Source: Thermoplasmata archaeon (lineage in GTDB: Archaea; Thermoplasmatota; Thermoplasmata; Methanomassiliicoccales; Methanomethylophilaceae). Taken from it: a stretch of DNA of 59,655 nucleotides. Below the pieces are notes generated by a model. That model made no database searches, was not told the DNA's origin, and saw only the letters and a list, made by a program, of their open reading frames with translations. The stretch lies in assembly GCA_015063165.1 (NCBI GenBank), contig SUSZ01000010.1:1-59655 (forward strand), given 5' to 3'. Below, in pieces: positions 35,066 to 44,165 of this stretch (position 1 is the first letter of the stretch; every line of letters starts with the position of its first letter). A program made the translations under genes and the position numbers.

Positions 35066-35090
35066 GTGTACTGCTTATATAACAGTACAC
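35066..35090 (+). promoter_or_regulatory. Operator-like dyad enclosing the TATA box of PAN
   Basis: GTGTACTG (35066-35073) and CAGTACAC (35083-35090) are perfect inverted arms separated by the TATA box CTTATATAA. A dimeric regulator bound here would block TBP. The TATA centre is about 34 nt before ATG 35112. Confidence 0.6.
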
Positions 35091-35111
35091 TTTTCCAGAA
35101 AGCGAGGAACT

Positions 35112-36323
35112 ATGACGAACGACGGAACCACCGAGGACATTTCCGAGCTGAGGGCGAAGATAGCGTCACTCGAAGAGAAAAATGTCAGGCTCATGGAGGA
35201 CCTTCAGAACGCAGAGACGGAGAAGCGTTACTCGGAGAGCGAGCTGTTCAGACTCCAGAAGGATATAACCAGGCTCAGAAACGAGCTGGAGAGGCTCAAG
35301 AGCCCCCCTCTGATAATAGGTTCCCTCAGAGACGTCCTTCCCAACCACCGCGCCGTGGTCAAGAGCACCACCGGCCCCGATTTCGTCGTATCGGTGTCCT
35401 CATACGTTCCGGACGAGGACCTCATAGTCGGATCCAGAGTCTCGCTGAACAAGCAGACCCTGTCCATCATGGACGTCCTCCCGTCGTCCGTGGATCCCGT
35501 CGTCTCCGGAGCGGAGATCGTTGACAAGCCCAACATCACCTACGACGACATAGGCGGACTCAAGACCCAGATGATGGAGCTTCGCGAAGCCGTGGAGGAT
35601 CCCCTGCTGAGGCCCGAGCTCTACGCCAAGGTCGGAATAGAGCCCCCCAAGGGAGTGCTTCTCGTAGGTCCCCCTGGAACCGGTAAGACTCTTATGGCGA
35701 AGGCCGTCGCCAACGCCACCCAGGCCACGTTCATCAGGCTGGTCGGTTCCGAGCTGGTCCAGAAGTACATCGGAGAGGGAGCGAGGCTGGTCCGCGAGCT
35801 GTTCGAGCTTGCGAAGGAGAAGGCCCCCAGCATCATATTCATCGACGAGCTCGACTCCGTGGGAGCGAAGAGGCTCGACGTCACCACCTCCGGGGACAGG
35901 GAGGTTCAGAGGACCCTCATGCAGCTCCTGTCCGAGCTCGACGGGTTCACCCCCATGAGCAACATCAAGATCATCGGCGCCACCAACAGGCCCGACATCC
36001 TCGACGACGCCCTCCTCAGGCCCGGAAGGTTCGACCGTATCATCGAGGTCGGACTGCCCGACGTCGACGGAAGGGAGCAGATCTTCAAGATCCACACGTC
36101 CCGCATGAACATAGAGGGCGAGATCTCCGCCAGGACCCTGGCCGAGACCACCGACGGCCTCTCCGGAGCCGAGATCAAGAACATGTGCACCGAAGCGGGC
36201 ATGCTCGCGATCAGGAACAACAGGGATACCGTCACCAAGGAGGACTTCGAGAACGCCAAGAAGAAGGTCCTCGACGCGAAGAAAGGGAAGATGCCGGAAC
36301 TTCCCGCAAACATGTTCGTCTGA
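35112..36323 (+). CDS. pan: Proteasome-activating nucleotidase (PAN)
   Basis: PAN is the AAA+ unfoldase that feeds substrates to the 20S proteasome. In 403 residues it has an N-terminal coiled coil (about 8-62), an OB domain (65-120), the AAA module with GPPGTGKT (186-193), IIFIDELDS and the arginine-rich second region [21 protein letters not shown]. The C-terminus is PANMFV, so the docking tail is hydrophobic-Phe-X rather than the canonical hydrophobic-Tyr-X. A 25-bp dyad overlaps its TATA box, suggesting regulated expression. Confidence 0.95.
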   Translation: MTNDGTTEDISELRAKIASLEEKNVRLMEDLQNAETEKRYSESELFRLQKDITRLRNELERLKSPPLIIGSLRDVLPNHRAVVKSTTGPDFVVSVSSYVPDEDLIVGSRVSLNKQTLSIMDVLPSSVDPVVSGAEIVDKPNITYDDIGGLKTQMMELREAVEDPLLRPELYAKVGIEPPKGVLLVGPPGTGKTLMAKAVANATQATFIRLVGSELVQKYIGEGARLVRELFELAKEKAPSIIFIDELDSVGAKRLDVTTSGDREVQRTLMQLLSELDGFTPMSNIKIIGATNRPDILDDALLRPGRFDRIIEVGLPDVDGREQIFKIHTSRMNIEGEISARTLAETTDGLSGAEIKNMCTEAGMLAIRNNRDTVTKEDFENAKKKVLDAKKGKMPELPANMFV

Positions 36324-36343
36324 GCCGATACAGGCTCGAAGGA

Positions 36344-36360
36344 GGGGGAGGTCCTCCCCC
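36344..36360. terminator. GGGGGA-GGTCC-TCCCCC hairpin between convergent pan and GPN genes
   Basis: A 6-bp stem and 5-nt loop follow the pan stop by 20 nt, then TTCT. It can act for both strands because the GPN gene ends 18 nt away. Confidence 0.55.
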
Positions 36361-36377
36361 TTCTACTCACTGTCTTT

Positions 36378-37142
36378 TCACTCTCTCATCGTGTCTTCGC
36401 CGCCGAAGAAGACCAGCTGCGAAGCCGCATATATCTCTTCCAGACCGATCTCGTCCTGGGCGGAGACCGCGCGTATCTCTCCGAAGACCCCGGTGTTCTC
36501 CATGGCCTTGAAAAGCTCCATGCCGACGACGGTCTGGGGCATCGAATCCGCATCCAGGAGGTCGCCGTAGAGGACATCGGGCAAGGAATACCAGTCCAGC
36601 ATCCTCTGCTCGTCGTCGTCCGAGAGGGTGTCGCTCTTCGAGAGGAGGTTCAGCATCGGAAGCTGGAGCCTGAACTGCACCAGCGCCCCCAGGGTCATGG
36701 CCGAGATGAAGCCGTTGGGGGTCTTGCACAGGGAAGGGTCCGACAGGTACACGAGCATAGAGTCGTCCTTCCCGAACGCGTTGACTGTGAGGTTGGAGGA
36801 CTCCCTGAACGCGAAGAGCTCCAGCTGGCCGGGCGTGTCAACGAGGACGTAGTCGGTGTTGTACTCAGCGAACACGCTGGTCATCTTCTCGATGTTGACC
36901 GCCATCAGGTCCGCGGCGACGATCTGAGCCCCGTTCGGACCCAGCTGATATTCGCTCATGACCTCGCCGAGGTTGATCCATTCCCTGATGTCCACGTCGG
37001 GCTCGTACGGAAGCGATTCCGCCCCGGGATCCATGTTGACCACTATGGCGTCCACCCCATTGCTGTCCAGCCAATCCTTGTACGCCCCCACGAGGGTGCT
37101 CTTGCCGCTTCCAGCGGTTCCGACGAAAAACACATTCTTCAT
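36378..37142 (-). CDS. GPN-loop GTPase
   Basis: The 254-residue P-loop protein has Walker A GTAGSGKST (8-16) and the diagnostic GPN motif (68-70) in QLGPNGAQ. VLVDTPGQLELF is the G3 region and LLSKSDTL is the likely G4. Eukaryotic GPN proteins assist RNA polymerase II assembly; the archaeal homologue is a homodimer of unknown target. ATG 37142 lies about 10 nt after GGAGG. A longer frame upstream is only a shadow. Confidence 0.9.
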   Translation of the reverse strand: MKNVFFVGTAGSGKSTLVGAYKDWLDSNGVDAIVVNMDPGAESLPYEPDVDIREWINLGEVMSEYQLGPNGAQIVAADLMAVNIEKMTSVFAEYNTDYVLVDTPGQLELFAFRESSNLTVNAFGKDDSMLVYLSDPSLCKTPNGFISAMTLGALVQFRLQLPMLNLLSKSDTLSDDDEQRMLDWYSLPDVLYGDLLDADSMPQTVVGMELFKAMENTGVFGEIRAVSAQDEIGLEEIYAASQLVFFGGEDTMRE

Positions 37143-37223
37143 GCCGTTTATGCCTCCAATTGCACGGTTGGATGGAACCAATGAAACAAAACCAATATAA
37201 TAATTAAGATAAGTTCGGTACGT

Positions 37224-37784
37224 ATGAAAGAAGAAAATCGCAGCGCAGCAGGTTTCGGTGCCATTGGACTTGTTGCGGCTTTCATCTTCTCCATCGTCTG
37301 GGTAGTGGCCGCCTGTGCGGATCCCTCCTGGAGCGTGGGGAACGACTATGTGTCCCAGCTTGGAGTATCCGACGTGACGCTCACGAAGAATATCTTCAAC
37401 TACGGATGCTTCCTCGTCGGAGTTCTCATGTTCGTGTACGGAATCGGCAAGGCATATGCCTACCGCGGAGCCGAGTGCGCTTCCGGAATGCTCGTCGCCA
37501 TCGCAGGCGTCCTTCTGTTCCTCATCGGAATGATCCACTCCGGTCAAGACTACCACGGCATCATCTCCATCCTCCTGTTCGTCTGTCTGGCATTCGCCAT
37601 ACTCGCAGCCGGAGCCACCGATGCCAAAGAGGGCAGGATGCTCAATGCAGCAGTCTGCGCTTGTGTTCTCGTCGCGGCAGCAATCAGTTTCGCGGGAATC
37701 TCCATCGAGATGGGAGAGGCGGTCATGATCGCTGGATCCCTCGCATGGATCATCGCCGACAGCCTCAAGCTGATCTTCGACTGA
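37224..37784 (+). CDS. DUF998-like membrane protein
   Basis: The 186-residue protein has about six hydrophobic segments (12-32, 55-75, 84-104, 112-128, 137-157, 162-180). An early conserved-looking stretch PSWSVGNDYVSQLG, typical of DUF998 proteins, follows the first helix. Function is unknown. ATG 37224 has a TATA-like ATATAATAATT about 30 nt upstream. It is followed by another small membrane protein. Confidence 0.75.
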   Translation: MKEENRSAAGFGAIGLVAAFIFSIVWVVAACADPSWSVGNDYVSQLGVSDVTLTKNIFNYGCFLVGVLMFVYGIGKAYAYRGAECASGMLVAIAGVLLFLIGMIHSGQDYHGIISILLFVCLAFAILAAGATDAKEGRMLNAAVCACVLVAAAISFAGISIEMGEAVMIAGSLAWIIADSLKLIFD

Positions 37785-37829
37785 GATATGTTTAATAGGC
37801 ACATCGAAATAGAGTCAAAGGTGTAAGAT

Positions 37830-38198
37830 ATGAGTGCAGCCCCCAAGAAAATGTCCATCGGAATGGGTCTCGGGCTCCTCGGAGGCATAGTCGCCATGGC
37901 GGCTCTTGCATACTCCTGGAATGGAACCTTCGAGTCCGTGATTCCCGTCGCTTTCAACCTGCTCGTGGCCACTATGTTCTTCGCAACCGCAGGAGCATTC
38001 GCCAAGAGCGCACCCGTTGCAGGAAAGTCCATCGCCGTCATCGCCGGAGTCTGCGTCGCTGTGACGCTCGTCTCCATGTTCTACGGCTCCACCTTCCTGT
38101 GGGTCCAGGTCTTCCTTCTGATCATCGGCATCATCAATGTCGCTATCGCCGCCTGCCCTACCGTCATCAGGTACGCAGACACCAAGAAGGCAATCTGA
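37830..38198 (+). CDS. Small four-helix membrane protein
   Basis: The 122-residue protein has four predicted transmembrane segments and no charged functional motif. ATG 37830 follows GGTGTAAGAT, and the TATA-like GTTTAATAGG at about 37788 suggests its own promoter. A TTCG-loop terminator follows immediately, so it is a separate transcription unit. I do not recognise a family. Confidence 0.7.
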   Translation: MSAAPKKMSIGMGLGLLGGIVAMAALAYSWNGTFESVIPVAFNLLVATMFFATAGAFAKSAPVAGKSIAVIAGVCVAVTLVSMFYGSTFLWVQVFLLIIGIINVAIAACPTVIRYADTKKAI

Positions 38199-38204
38199 AA
38201 CATC

Positions 38205-38225
38205 AGGTCCTTCGGGACCTCTTTT
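38205..38225 (+). terminator. AGGTCC-TTCG-GGACCT hairpin with T5
   Basis: A 6-bp stem with a TTCG loop followed by CTTTTT lies right after the stop of the 37830-38198 gene. It is the most bacterial-looking intrinsic terminator in the window. Confidence 0.65.
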
Positions 38226-38369
38226 TCCTTATAAGTTTTCACTTAATATCTTAAAACATAACAAGACAGGTACAGATTTTTCCGCCTGTAGTGGGAACAT
38301 CGTTGGTATGACAACTCCGATGTGTAATCTAACGACAAGTTCATATGAATCCCCCCTATATTACGCGAT

Positions 38370-39026
38370 ATGGGCAATAAGTACTCGTTTGCGCTCAGAA
38401 AACTCGCTCTTCTCGGTGCGGTAGACGATTACATCGCGGTCTCTTCCCGTGAGCTCGGAAGCACGCTCGAGATGAGCCAGCAGTCGGCGTCAAAAAGGAT
38501 CCTGGAGCTTCTGGACGAGAAGTACATCGTGAGGGACCTCGGCGCCAGAAGGCAGCGCATCAAGATCACCCCCAAGGGCGTCGAGGAGCTGAAGAAGGAG
38601 TACAACGAGTACCGTCGCATATTCGAGCTGTCCGACCACGTCACCGTCCATGGCGCGGTAACGTCCGGAATGGGCGAGGGCGGCTACTACATCTGCCAGG
38701 AGGGATACATGAGGCAGTTCGAGTCCCTTCTCGGCTTCACGCCCTTCCAGGGAACGCTGAACGTCACCCTGGATCCTGAGGACGTCAGCAAGCTGGATGT
38801 CGTCAGGAGCACGTCCGGAGTCCTCGTGGAAGGATTCACCCACGACGGAAGGAGCTTCGGGAACGTCATCGCTTACAAGGCGAAGATTCGCAACATCGAC
38901 TGCGCCATCGTCGTCCCCGAGAGATCCCACTACGTGGACACCATCGAGATCATCTGCCAGTTCCATCTGCGCCGCACCCTCAGCCTCGAGGACGGCGACC
39001 ACGTGGATGTCAGGATAACGCTTTAA
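38370..39026 (+). CDS. ribK: CTP-dependent riboflavin kinase with winged-helix domain
   Basis: Archaeal RibK phosphorylates riboflavin to FMN using CTP. The 218-residue protein joins an N-terminal wHTH (residues 5-80) to the kinase domain from about residue 85. The kinase domain has GMGEGGYYICQEGYMRQFE and FQGTLNVTL. This fusion (RbkR type) is known to regulate riboflavin genes while making FMN. A TATA-like CTATATTA lies only 8-15 nt before ATG 38370, so the true start may be slightly different. The stop is TAA. Confidence 0.9.
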   Translation: MGNKYSFALRKLALLGAVDDYIAVSSRELGSTLEMSQQSASKRILELLDEKYIVRDLGARRQRIKITPKGVEELKKEYNEYRRIFELSDHVTVHGAVTSGMGEGGYYICQEGYMRQFESLLGFTPFQGTLNVTLDPEDVSKLDVVRSTSGVLVEGFTHDGRSFGNVIAYKAKIRNIDCAIVVPERSHYVDTIEIICQFHLRRTLSLEDGDHVDVRITL

Positions 39027-39037
39027 AAAAGGAAATC

Positions 39038-39050
39038 GGGGGAGACCCCC
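39038..39050. terminator. GGGGG-AGA-CCCCC hairpin between ribK and purQ
   Basis: A 5-bp stem with an AGA loop, then CCTGTTTTTT. It follows ribK and lies just before the convergent purQ stop (39060), so it suits both. Confidence 0.6.
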
Positions 39051-39059
39051 CCTGTTTTT

Positions 39060-39878
39060 TCATCTCTTCTCGAGATATCTCATCACGGATTCGAACAGCG
39101 CCCTTCCGTCTCCCTCTTCAGTGTCGTACCCTCTGGTCCAATCGGGATGGGTGAAGCGGGTCATGACCCTCTCGGGGTGGGGCATCATCCCCATGACGTT
39201 GCCTGCAGGGTTGCAGATTCCCGCGATGTCGGACTGGGAGCCGTTGGGGTTCCACGGATACTTCGCAGCGGACCCGTCGGGGCAGACGTATCTGAACACG
39301 ACCTGGTCGTTGTCCTCGAGCTTCTGGACGAAGTCGGGATCCATGCTCAGAAGCTTGCCTTCGGCGTGGGCCGAGGGTATGGTCAAGAGCTTCTTCTCCT
39401 GGATTCCGGAGGTGAATATGCACTTCCCGCGGTTGTCGTTCCTGAGGACCGTTGGCCTGCACTCGAACCTTCCTGAGTCGTTGGTGTATAGGGCCGCTGT
39501 CGGGACATCGGACATGGTGCCCTCGAGAGCGGGAAGGAGCCCCAGCTCCACGAGGATCTGGAATCCGTTGCAGACGCCCAGGACGGGCTTTCCCGCCTCG
39601 ACGAACCTCTTGACCTCCGAACCCATTCCGGCTTTTATCCTGGCCGCGAAGATGGCTCCAGCACGGACGTAGTCGCCTGCGGAGAAGCCTCCGGGGAACG
39701 CGAGGACGTCGTAGTCCTCCAGGTTGCGCTGAAGTCCTGCGGGGGCCTGCTTGATCAGCTGCTTGAGATGGACCTTCTCCGCCTGGGCTCCGACGGCCTC
39801 GAAAGCTCCGGCCATCTCGTCCTCGCAGTTGGTACCTTCGATCCTGATCACACAGACCTTCACATCTTCCGGCTTCAT
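39060..39878 (-). CDS. purQ: Phosphoribosylformylglycinamidine synthase, glutaminase subunit PurQ
   Basis: PurQ supplies ammonia from glutamine to PurL. The 272-residue class I glutaminase shows the nucleophile cysteine in LGVCNGFQIL and the later H and E of MPHPERV. It is longer than bacterial PurQ but in the range of archaeal ones. ATG 39878 overlaps the purL stop by 4 nt. Gene order purS-purL-purQ is the usual archaeal cluster. Confidence 0.95.
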   Translation of the reverse strand: MKPEDVKVCVIRIEGTNCEDEMAGAFEAVGAQAEKVHLKQLIKQAPAGLQRNLEDYDVLAFPGGFSAGDYVRAGAIFAARIKAGMGSEVKRFVEAGKPVLGVCNGFQILVELGLLPALEGTMSDVPTAALYTNDSGRFECRPTVLRNDNRGKCIFTSGIQEKKLLTIPSAHAEGKLLSMDPDFVQKLEDNDQVVFRYVCPDGSAAKYPWNPNGSQSDIAGICNPAGNVMGMMPHPERVMTRFTHPDWTRGYDTEEGDGRALFESVMRYLEKR

Positions 39879-42205
39879 TCAGCAACACCCCCCATGATGT
39901 TCCAGATAGGAGAGTTCCAGGCCTTCCTCATCTCCTCCAAGGGCACGACGGTGCCGTTGTCCTTGATCTTGAGGCAGTCGCCCTTCGTTATCCCTATCGG
40001 GACGGCGTCGTCCCCCATTATCTCGGAGAACCTGGTGACGTCCTTTCCGTCGACCTCGGCGATCCAGCGGCTGTTGCTCTCGGAGTACAGCTTCTTCTGG
40101 ACGCAGGGCAGGTCGATCGCGGCGAGATCGAGCTCCGCTCCCACTCCGCCGGATATACACATCTCGGCCACAGAGACCGCCAGGCCTCCGTCGGAGCAGT
40201 CGTGGCAGCTCAGGACGAGCTTCTCGTCCATGGCTTTCAGGAGCCTGTCCATCTTCCTCTTGAGAGAAGGGATGTCCACAGCGGGGACGGCTCCCTGCTC
40301 TCCTCCGAACTTGCGGAACAGGAGCGAAGCTCCCATCTCATCCTTGGTGGCTCCGACGAGGAAGACCACGCTTCCGGACTTCTTGAAATCGGCTGTGACG
40401 GCTTTCCTGATGTCGTCCACGAGACCGCATCCCAGGATCATGGGAGTGGGCAGTATGTGCTTTCCGCCGGGGGCCTCGTTGTAGAGGCTGACGTTGCCGG
40501 AGGGTATGGGTATCCCCAGCTCGCGGGCAGCCTCTCCGATTCCTCTGACGGCCTCCCTGAACTCTCCGAGCCTCTCGGGCTTCTCGGGGTTCCCGAAGTT
40601 GAGGCAGTCGGTGAACGCGTTGGGCTTGGCTCCGACGGCGACGAGGTTCCTGCAGGTCTCGTCGATACAGGACATTCCGCCGTTGTAGGGGTCGGCCTCG
40701 GTGAACCAGGGGTTGCATCCGATCGCGGCGGCCAGCCCCTTAGTCCTTCCGGGGACGGGGAGCAGCACGGAGGCATCTCCGGGTCCTGTCTTGTTCATCT
40801 CTCCGACCATGGGGTGGATTGCTGTTCCGGCGCGGACCTCGTGATCGTACTGCCTTATCGCCCACTCCTTGGAGGCGATGTTGAGGTCCGACAGCAGGGA
40901 AAGGATGACCTTGTCATCGGACGGGAGCTTAGGGAACTTCTCCGCGGCCCTGGTGGAGACCTCTGGAAGGGTGTATGGCCTGTGGTAGACCGGTCCTCCG
41001 GTCAGGAACTCAAGGTCCATGTCGAAGATGGGCTCGCCGTTCCAGAACAGGCGGGTGCGCTTGAGGTCGGTCGTCCTGGCGATAGGGGTGGCGAGGACGT
41101 CCCACATCTCGAAGATCTCCAGGACGGCCTGGACGTTCTCGGGCTTGCATGTGCACATCATGCGCTCCTGAGACTCGGACACCCAGATCTCCCACGGAGC
41201 CAGTCCGGACTCCTTAAGCGGGACCTTCTCAAGGTCCACGTCCGCTCCGCAGCCGGCATCGAGGGCCATCTCGCCCACGACGCAGCTCAGCCCACCTCCT
41301 CCGAGGTCCTTCATCCCGGTGATGAGGTGCTTCGCGTTGATCTCAAAGCAAGCGTGCATCACGGGCTCCTTCGTGATGGGGTCCCCGAGCTGGACAGCTC
41401 CCCTGGAGTCCTCGTCCGAAGTCGCGGTGAGGTCCGCGGAAGCGAAGTTGACTCCGTGGATACCGTCGCGGCCGGTGCGTCCTCCGATGAGAATCATGAC
41501 CTCTCCGGGCCCGCCGGCGTAGTTCTTGGCGAGGTCCTTGCGCTTGACGATTCCCAGGCAAGCGACGTTCACGAGGCAGTTGCCTGTGTATTTCTCGTCG
41601 AAGAAGAATCCGCCGGTGATCGTGGGTATCCCCACGCGGTTCCCATAGTCCCTGATTCCCGAGACTACGCCGTTGACAAGGTATCTGGGGTGCTTTGTTC
41701 CAGGCGGAAGGTCTCCCTTGTGGTCGATAGGCCCGAAGCACAGGGGGTCTGCCAGTCCGATAGGCTGCGCGCCCATGCAGACGACGTCCCTGAGGATTCC
41801 TCCGATACCGGTGGCGGCTCCTCCGTAGGGCTCGATGGCGGACGGGTGGTTGTGGCTCTCGATACGGAGGGCGTACCCGTAGTCGTCGTCGAAGACCATG
41901 ACTCCGGCGTCTCCCCTCGAGAGGACATCGTCGCGGTCTATCCCGAAGACGAACTCCTTCAGGATGGGCTTGGAGCTCTTGTAGCAGCAGTGCTCGCTCC
42001 ACGCCTGCCCGAGCGACTGGAGCTCCACGTCGGTGGGGTTCCTGCCTTCCTTCTTGAAATAGTCGCGGACGGTCTTCATCTCCTCCAGGGAGAGCGCGAG
42101 CGACATGTCGGCAGAGATCTGCTTCAGCTGCTCGTCGGTGGCGGACAGGATGTCCACGTCGTACAGAGGGAACGGGACGTCGCGTTTCACCATTAGGTCT
42201 GCCAT
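39875..42205 (-). CDS. purL: Phosphoribosylformylglycinamidine synthase, large subunit PurL
   Basis: This 776-residue AIR-synthase-like ATPase converts FGAR to FGAM with ammonia from PurQ. It shows QSEHCxxK-like SEHCCYKSS, SHNHPSAIEPYGGAATGIGG, two repeated AIR-synthase halves and a conserved AMVGEMN region. ATG 42205 is 4 nt after purS. It is the full-length small PurL form that needs PurS and PurQ. Confidence 0.96.
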   Translation of the reverse strand: MADLMVKRDVPFPLYDVDILSATDEQLKQISADMSLALSLEEMKTVRDYFKKEGRNPTDVELQSLGQAWSEHCCYKSSKPILKEFVFGIDRDDVLSRGDAGVMVFDDDYGYALRIESHNHPSAIEPYGGAATGIGGILRDVVCMGAQPIGLADPLCFGPIDHKGDLPPGTKHPRYLVNGVVSGIRDYGNRVGIPTITGGFFFDEKYTGNCLVNVACLGIVKRKDLAKNYAGGPGEVMILIGGRTGRDGIHGVNFASADLTATSDEDSRGAVQLGDPITKEPVMHACFEINAKHLITGMKDLGGGGLSCVVGEMALDAGCGADVDLEKVPLKESGLAPWEIWVSESQERMMCTCKPENVQAVLEIFEMWDVLATPIARTTDLKRTRLFWNGEPIFDMDLEFLTGGPVYHRPYTLPEVSTRAAEKFPKLPSDDKVILSLLSDLNIASKEWAIRQYDHEVRAGTAIHPMVGEMNKTGPGDASVLLPVPGRTKGLAAAIGCNPWFTEADPYNGGMSCIDETCRNLVAVGAKPNAFTDCLNFGNPEKPERLGEFREAVRGIGEAARELGIPIPSGNVSLYNEAPGGKHILPTPMILGCGLVDDIRKAVTADFKKSGSVVFLVGATKDEMGASLLFRKFGGEQGAVPAVDIPSLKRKMDRLLKAMDEKLVLSCHDCSDGGLAVSVAEMCISGGVGAELDLAAIDLPCVQKKLYSESNSRWIAEVDGKDVTRFSEIMGDDAVPIGITKGDCLKIKDNGTVVPLEEMRKAWNSPIWNIMGGVAE

Positions 42206-42209
42206 CTGA

Positions 42210-42449
42210 TCATCTCACTGTTACCCTGTAGTTCTGGATCACAGGGTTGGCCAGGAGCTTCCTGCACATCTCCTCGCCGGCTTTCACCGCCTCGTCGGCA
42301 GGCATGTCGAGCTCGACCTCGAAGAGCTTCACCGACCTTACATCGGCTATGCCCTTGAATCCGAGGGACTCCAGGGTCTTCCTGGTGTTCTTCCCTTCGG
42401 GATCGGCCACGCCTTTCTTGAGTTCGATCCTAATCTCTATAATGGTCAT
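42210..42449 (-). CDS. purS: Phosphoribosylformylglycinamidine synthase subunit PurS
   Basis: The 79-residue protein has the KKGVADPEGKNTRKTLESLGF segment and an alternating beta/alpha core of PurS, which bridges PurL and PurQ. A TATA-like TCTTTTATGG about 30 nt upstream of ATG 42449 suggests leaderless transcription of the purSLQ operon. It is separated from the paralogous phosphorylase (plus) by 137 nt. Confidence 0.93.
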   Translation of the reverse strand: MTIIEIRIELKKGVADPEGKNTRKTLESLGFKGIADVRSVKLFEVELDMPADEAVKAGEEMCRKLLANPVIQNYRVTVR

Positions 42450-42586
42450 CGCTTGACACTATCGTTGGCTATCCATAAAAGATTCTCTCTCGGAAAACGA
42501 GGACTCTGCTGGATAACATCACATGTAGGGCCGCCTGCGAGGAGGAAAGAGAACTTTATTCACGGTGGTGCGCATGATGGGAGCGT

Positions 42587-44146
42587 ATGAGGCTCATCGC
42601 GCTCGACTCCGACATGACAGTGTCCGAACCCATCGTCCTTATGAACAGCGACGACTGCCTGAAGCTGGGGGTAGGCCCCACAGACCGCGTCCGCATATCC
42701 GCAGGCGGGACGGCGGTGTCCACGGTCGTCATCTCCGATTCCGTGGAGAAAGGGACGGTCAGGATGCCCTCCGCGTTCATGGGGAAATGCTCCGTGGTCG
42801 TCGGCGACGAGGTCGATGTCGCATTCTCGCCTCAGCCGGAATCCATAAGGTCCATCAGGAAGAAGATCAACGGCGGAAAGCTCGAGATGGAGGAGATCAG
42901 CTCGATCGTATCCGACATCATGGCAGGGAATCTCTCGGACAAGGAGATCATCGCCTTCGTGTCGTCGTTCAACGTCAACAACTCGGACCTCACCGAGGTG
43001 GCTTACCTGACTCGTGCGATGGCTTCCACTGGAGAGACCGTCGATTTCGGGGTCAGGCCTGTATTCGACTTCCACAGCCTGGGAGGGGTTCCTGGGAACA
43101 AGATCACGCCGATAGTGGTCTCCATAGTGGCTTCCGAAGGCCTCACGATACCCAAGCTCTCCTCCCGCGCGGTCAGCAGCGCCTGCGGTACGTCCGATTT
43201 CGTGGATACATTCTGCGACGTGGAACTGAACACAGAGACTCTGAAGAGAGCGGTGTCGGCCGTCAGTGGCGTGTTCGCATGCGGGAACGAGGACTACGCT
43301 CCGATAGGTAGCAAGATCATCAAGGCGGAGCGCCCGATGGGGATCGACCCCCGGCCCACCATGATGGCGTCCATAATGAGCAAGAAGGTGGCGCTGGGCA
43401 CCACGCACCTCCTGATGGACATCCCGATGGGAGACGGCACCAAGGTCCCGGACATGGCGACCGCGCAATCGTTCTCCAACGACATGATCGGCCTCGGAAC
43501 CATCCTCGGGATCCACGTCGAGTGCGCTGTATCCAGGGGCGAAGAGCCCATAGGCCGCGCGATAGGGCCGATACTGGAAGCCAAAGAATGCATAGAAGCC
43601 CTGGAGAACCGTTCAGGGGATCCGACCGTGGTGGACAAAGCCTGCGGGTTCGCAGGGATAATCCTGGAGATGTCCGGGATAAAGGACGGCAAGACCCGCG
43701 CCCTGGAGATATTCAGGTCGGGAAAGGCCCACGAGAAGTTCCTTGAGATCGTGGAGGCCCAAGGGGGCAGCAGGACACTCGCCTCTGACGATCTAGCGCC
43801 CGGGGCCTTCAGCAAGGACGTGCATGCCAAGAGGACCGGTTACGTGCAGGAGATCGACAATGCCAGCCTCGTCGCGATGGCCAAAGGAGCCGGAGCGCCT
43901 GCCGATCTCGGAGCCGGGGTCTACCTGTTCCACAAGAAAGGCGACAAGGTGAAGGAAGGAGACGTCCTGTTCAGGATATACGCCGAGAGCCAAGGGAAGC
44001 TCGACCGTGCGGTGGCTTCCGCCAGATCCAGGCGCCCAATGAAGGTTCTGGACAGCTACATATCGTCTGTCCCGGACGACATGATAGTCAGCAGGATACC
44101 TTCGAAGGAGATGCTGGACCTCATCAGACTGAGGGTGAAGGGATGA
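42587..44146 (+). CDS. Paralogue of AMP phosphorylase (thymidine phosphorylase family)
   Basis: The 519-residue protein follows the same domain layout as the gene at 978-2489: an N-terminal archaeal extension and core with HSLGGVPGNK, SACGTSDFVD and ASIMSKK. The segment GGSMNLAPVDD of the first gene is here ACGNEDYAPIGSK, so the nucleotide-side pocket differs. It lies away from RuBisCO and follows purSLQ divergently, so it may phosphorolyse another nucleotide or nucleoside. GGGAG is 4 nt before ATG 42587. It is likely active. Confidence 0.85.
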   Translation: MRLIALDSDMTVSEPIVLMNSDDCLKLGVGPTDRVRISAGGTAVSTVVISDSVEKGTVRMPSAFMGKCSVVVGDEVDVAFSPQPESIRSIRKKINGGKLEMEEISSIVSDIMAGNLSDKEIIAFVSSFNVNNSDLTEVAYLTRAMASTGETVDFGVRPVFDFHSLGGVPGNKITPIVVSIVASEGLTIPKLSSRAVSSACGTSDFVDTFCDVELNTETLKRAVSAVSGVFACGNEDYAPIGSKIIKAERPMGIDPRPTMMASIMSKKVALGTTHLLMDIPMGDGTKVPDMATAQSFSNDMIGLGTILGIHVECAVSRGEEPIGRAIGPILEAKECIEALENRSGDPTVVDKACGFAGIILEMSGIKDGKTRALEIFRSGKAHEKFLEIVEAQGGSRTLASDDLAPGAFSKDVHAKRTGYVQEIDNASLVAMAKGAGAPADLGAGVYLFHKKGDKVKEGDVLFRIYAESQGKLDRAVASARSRRPMKVLDSYISSVPDDMIVSRIPSKEMLDLIRLRVKG

Positions 44147-44165
44147 TACTGACATATCGATAATA

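Noticed and set aside
43003-44155. Long antisense frames opposite the second phosphorylase
   Set aside because: They follow from the GC-rich third-position bias; composition is Ser/Arg-rich with no motif.
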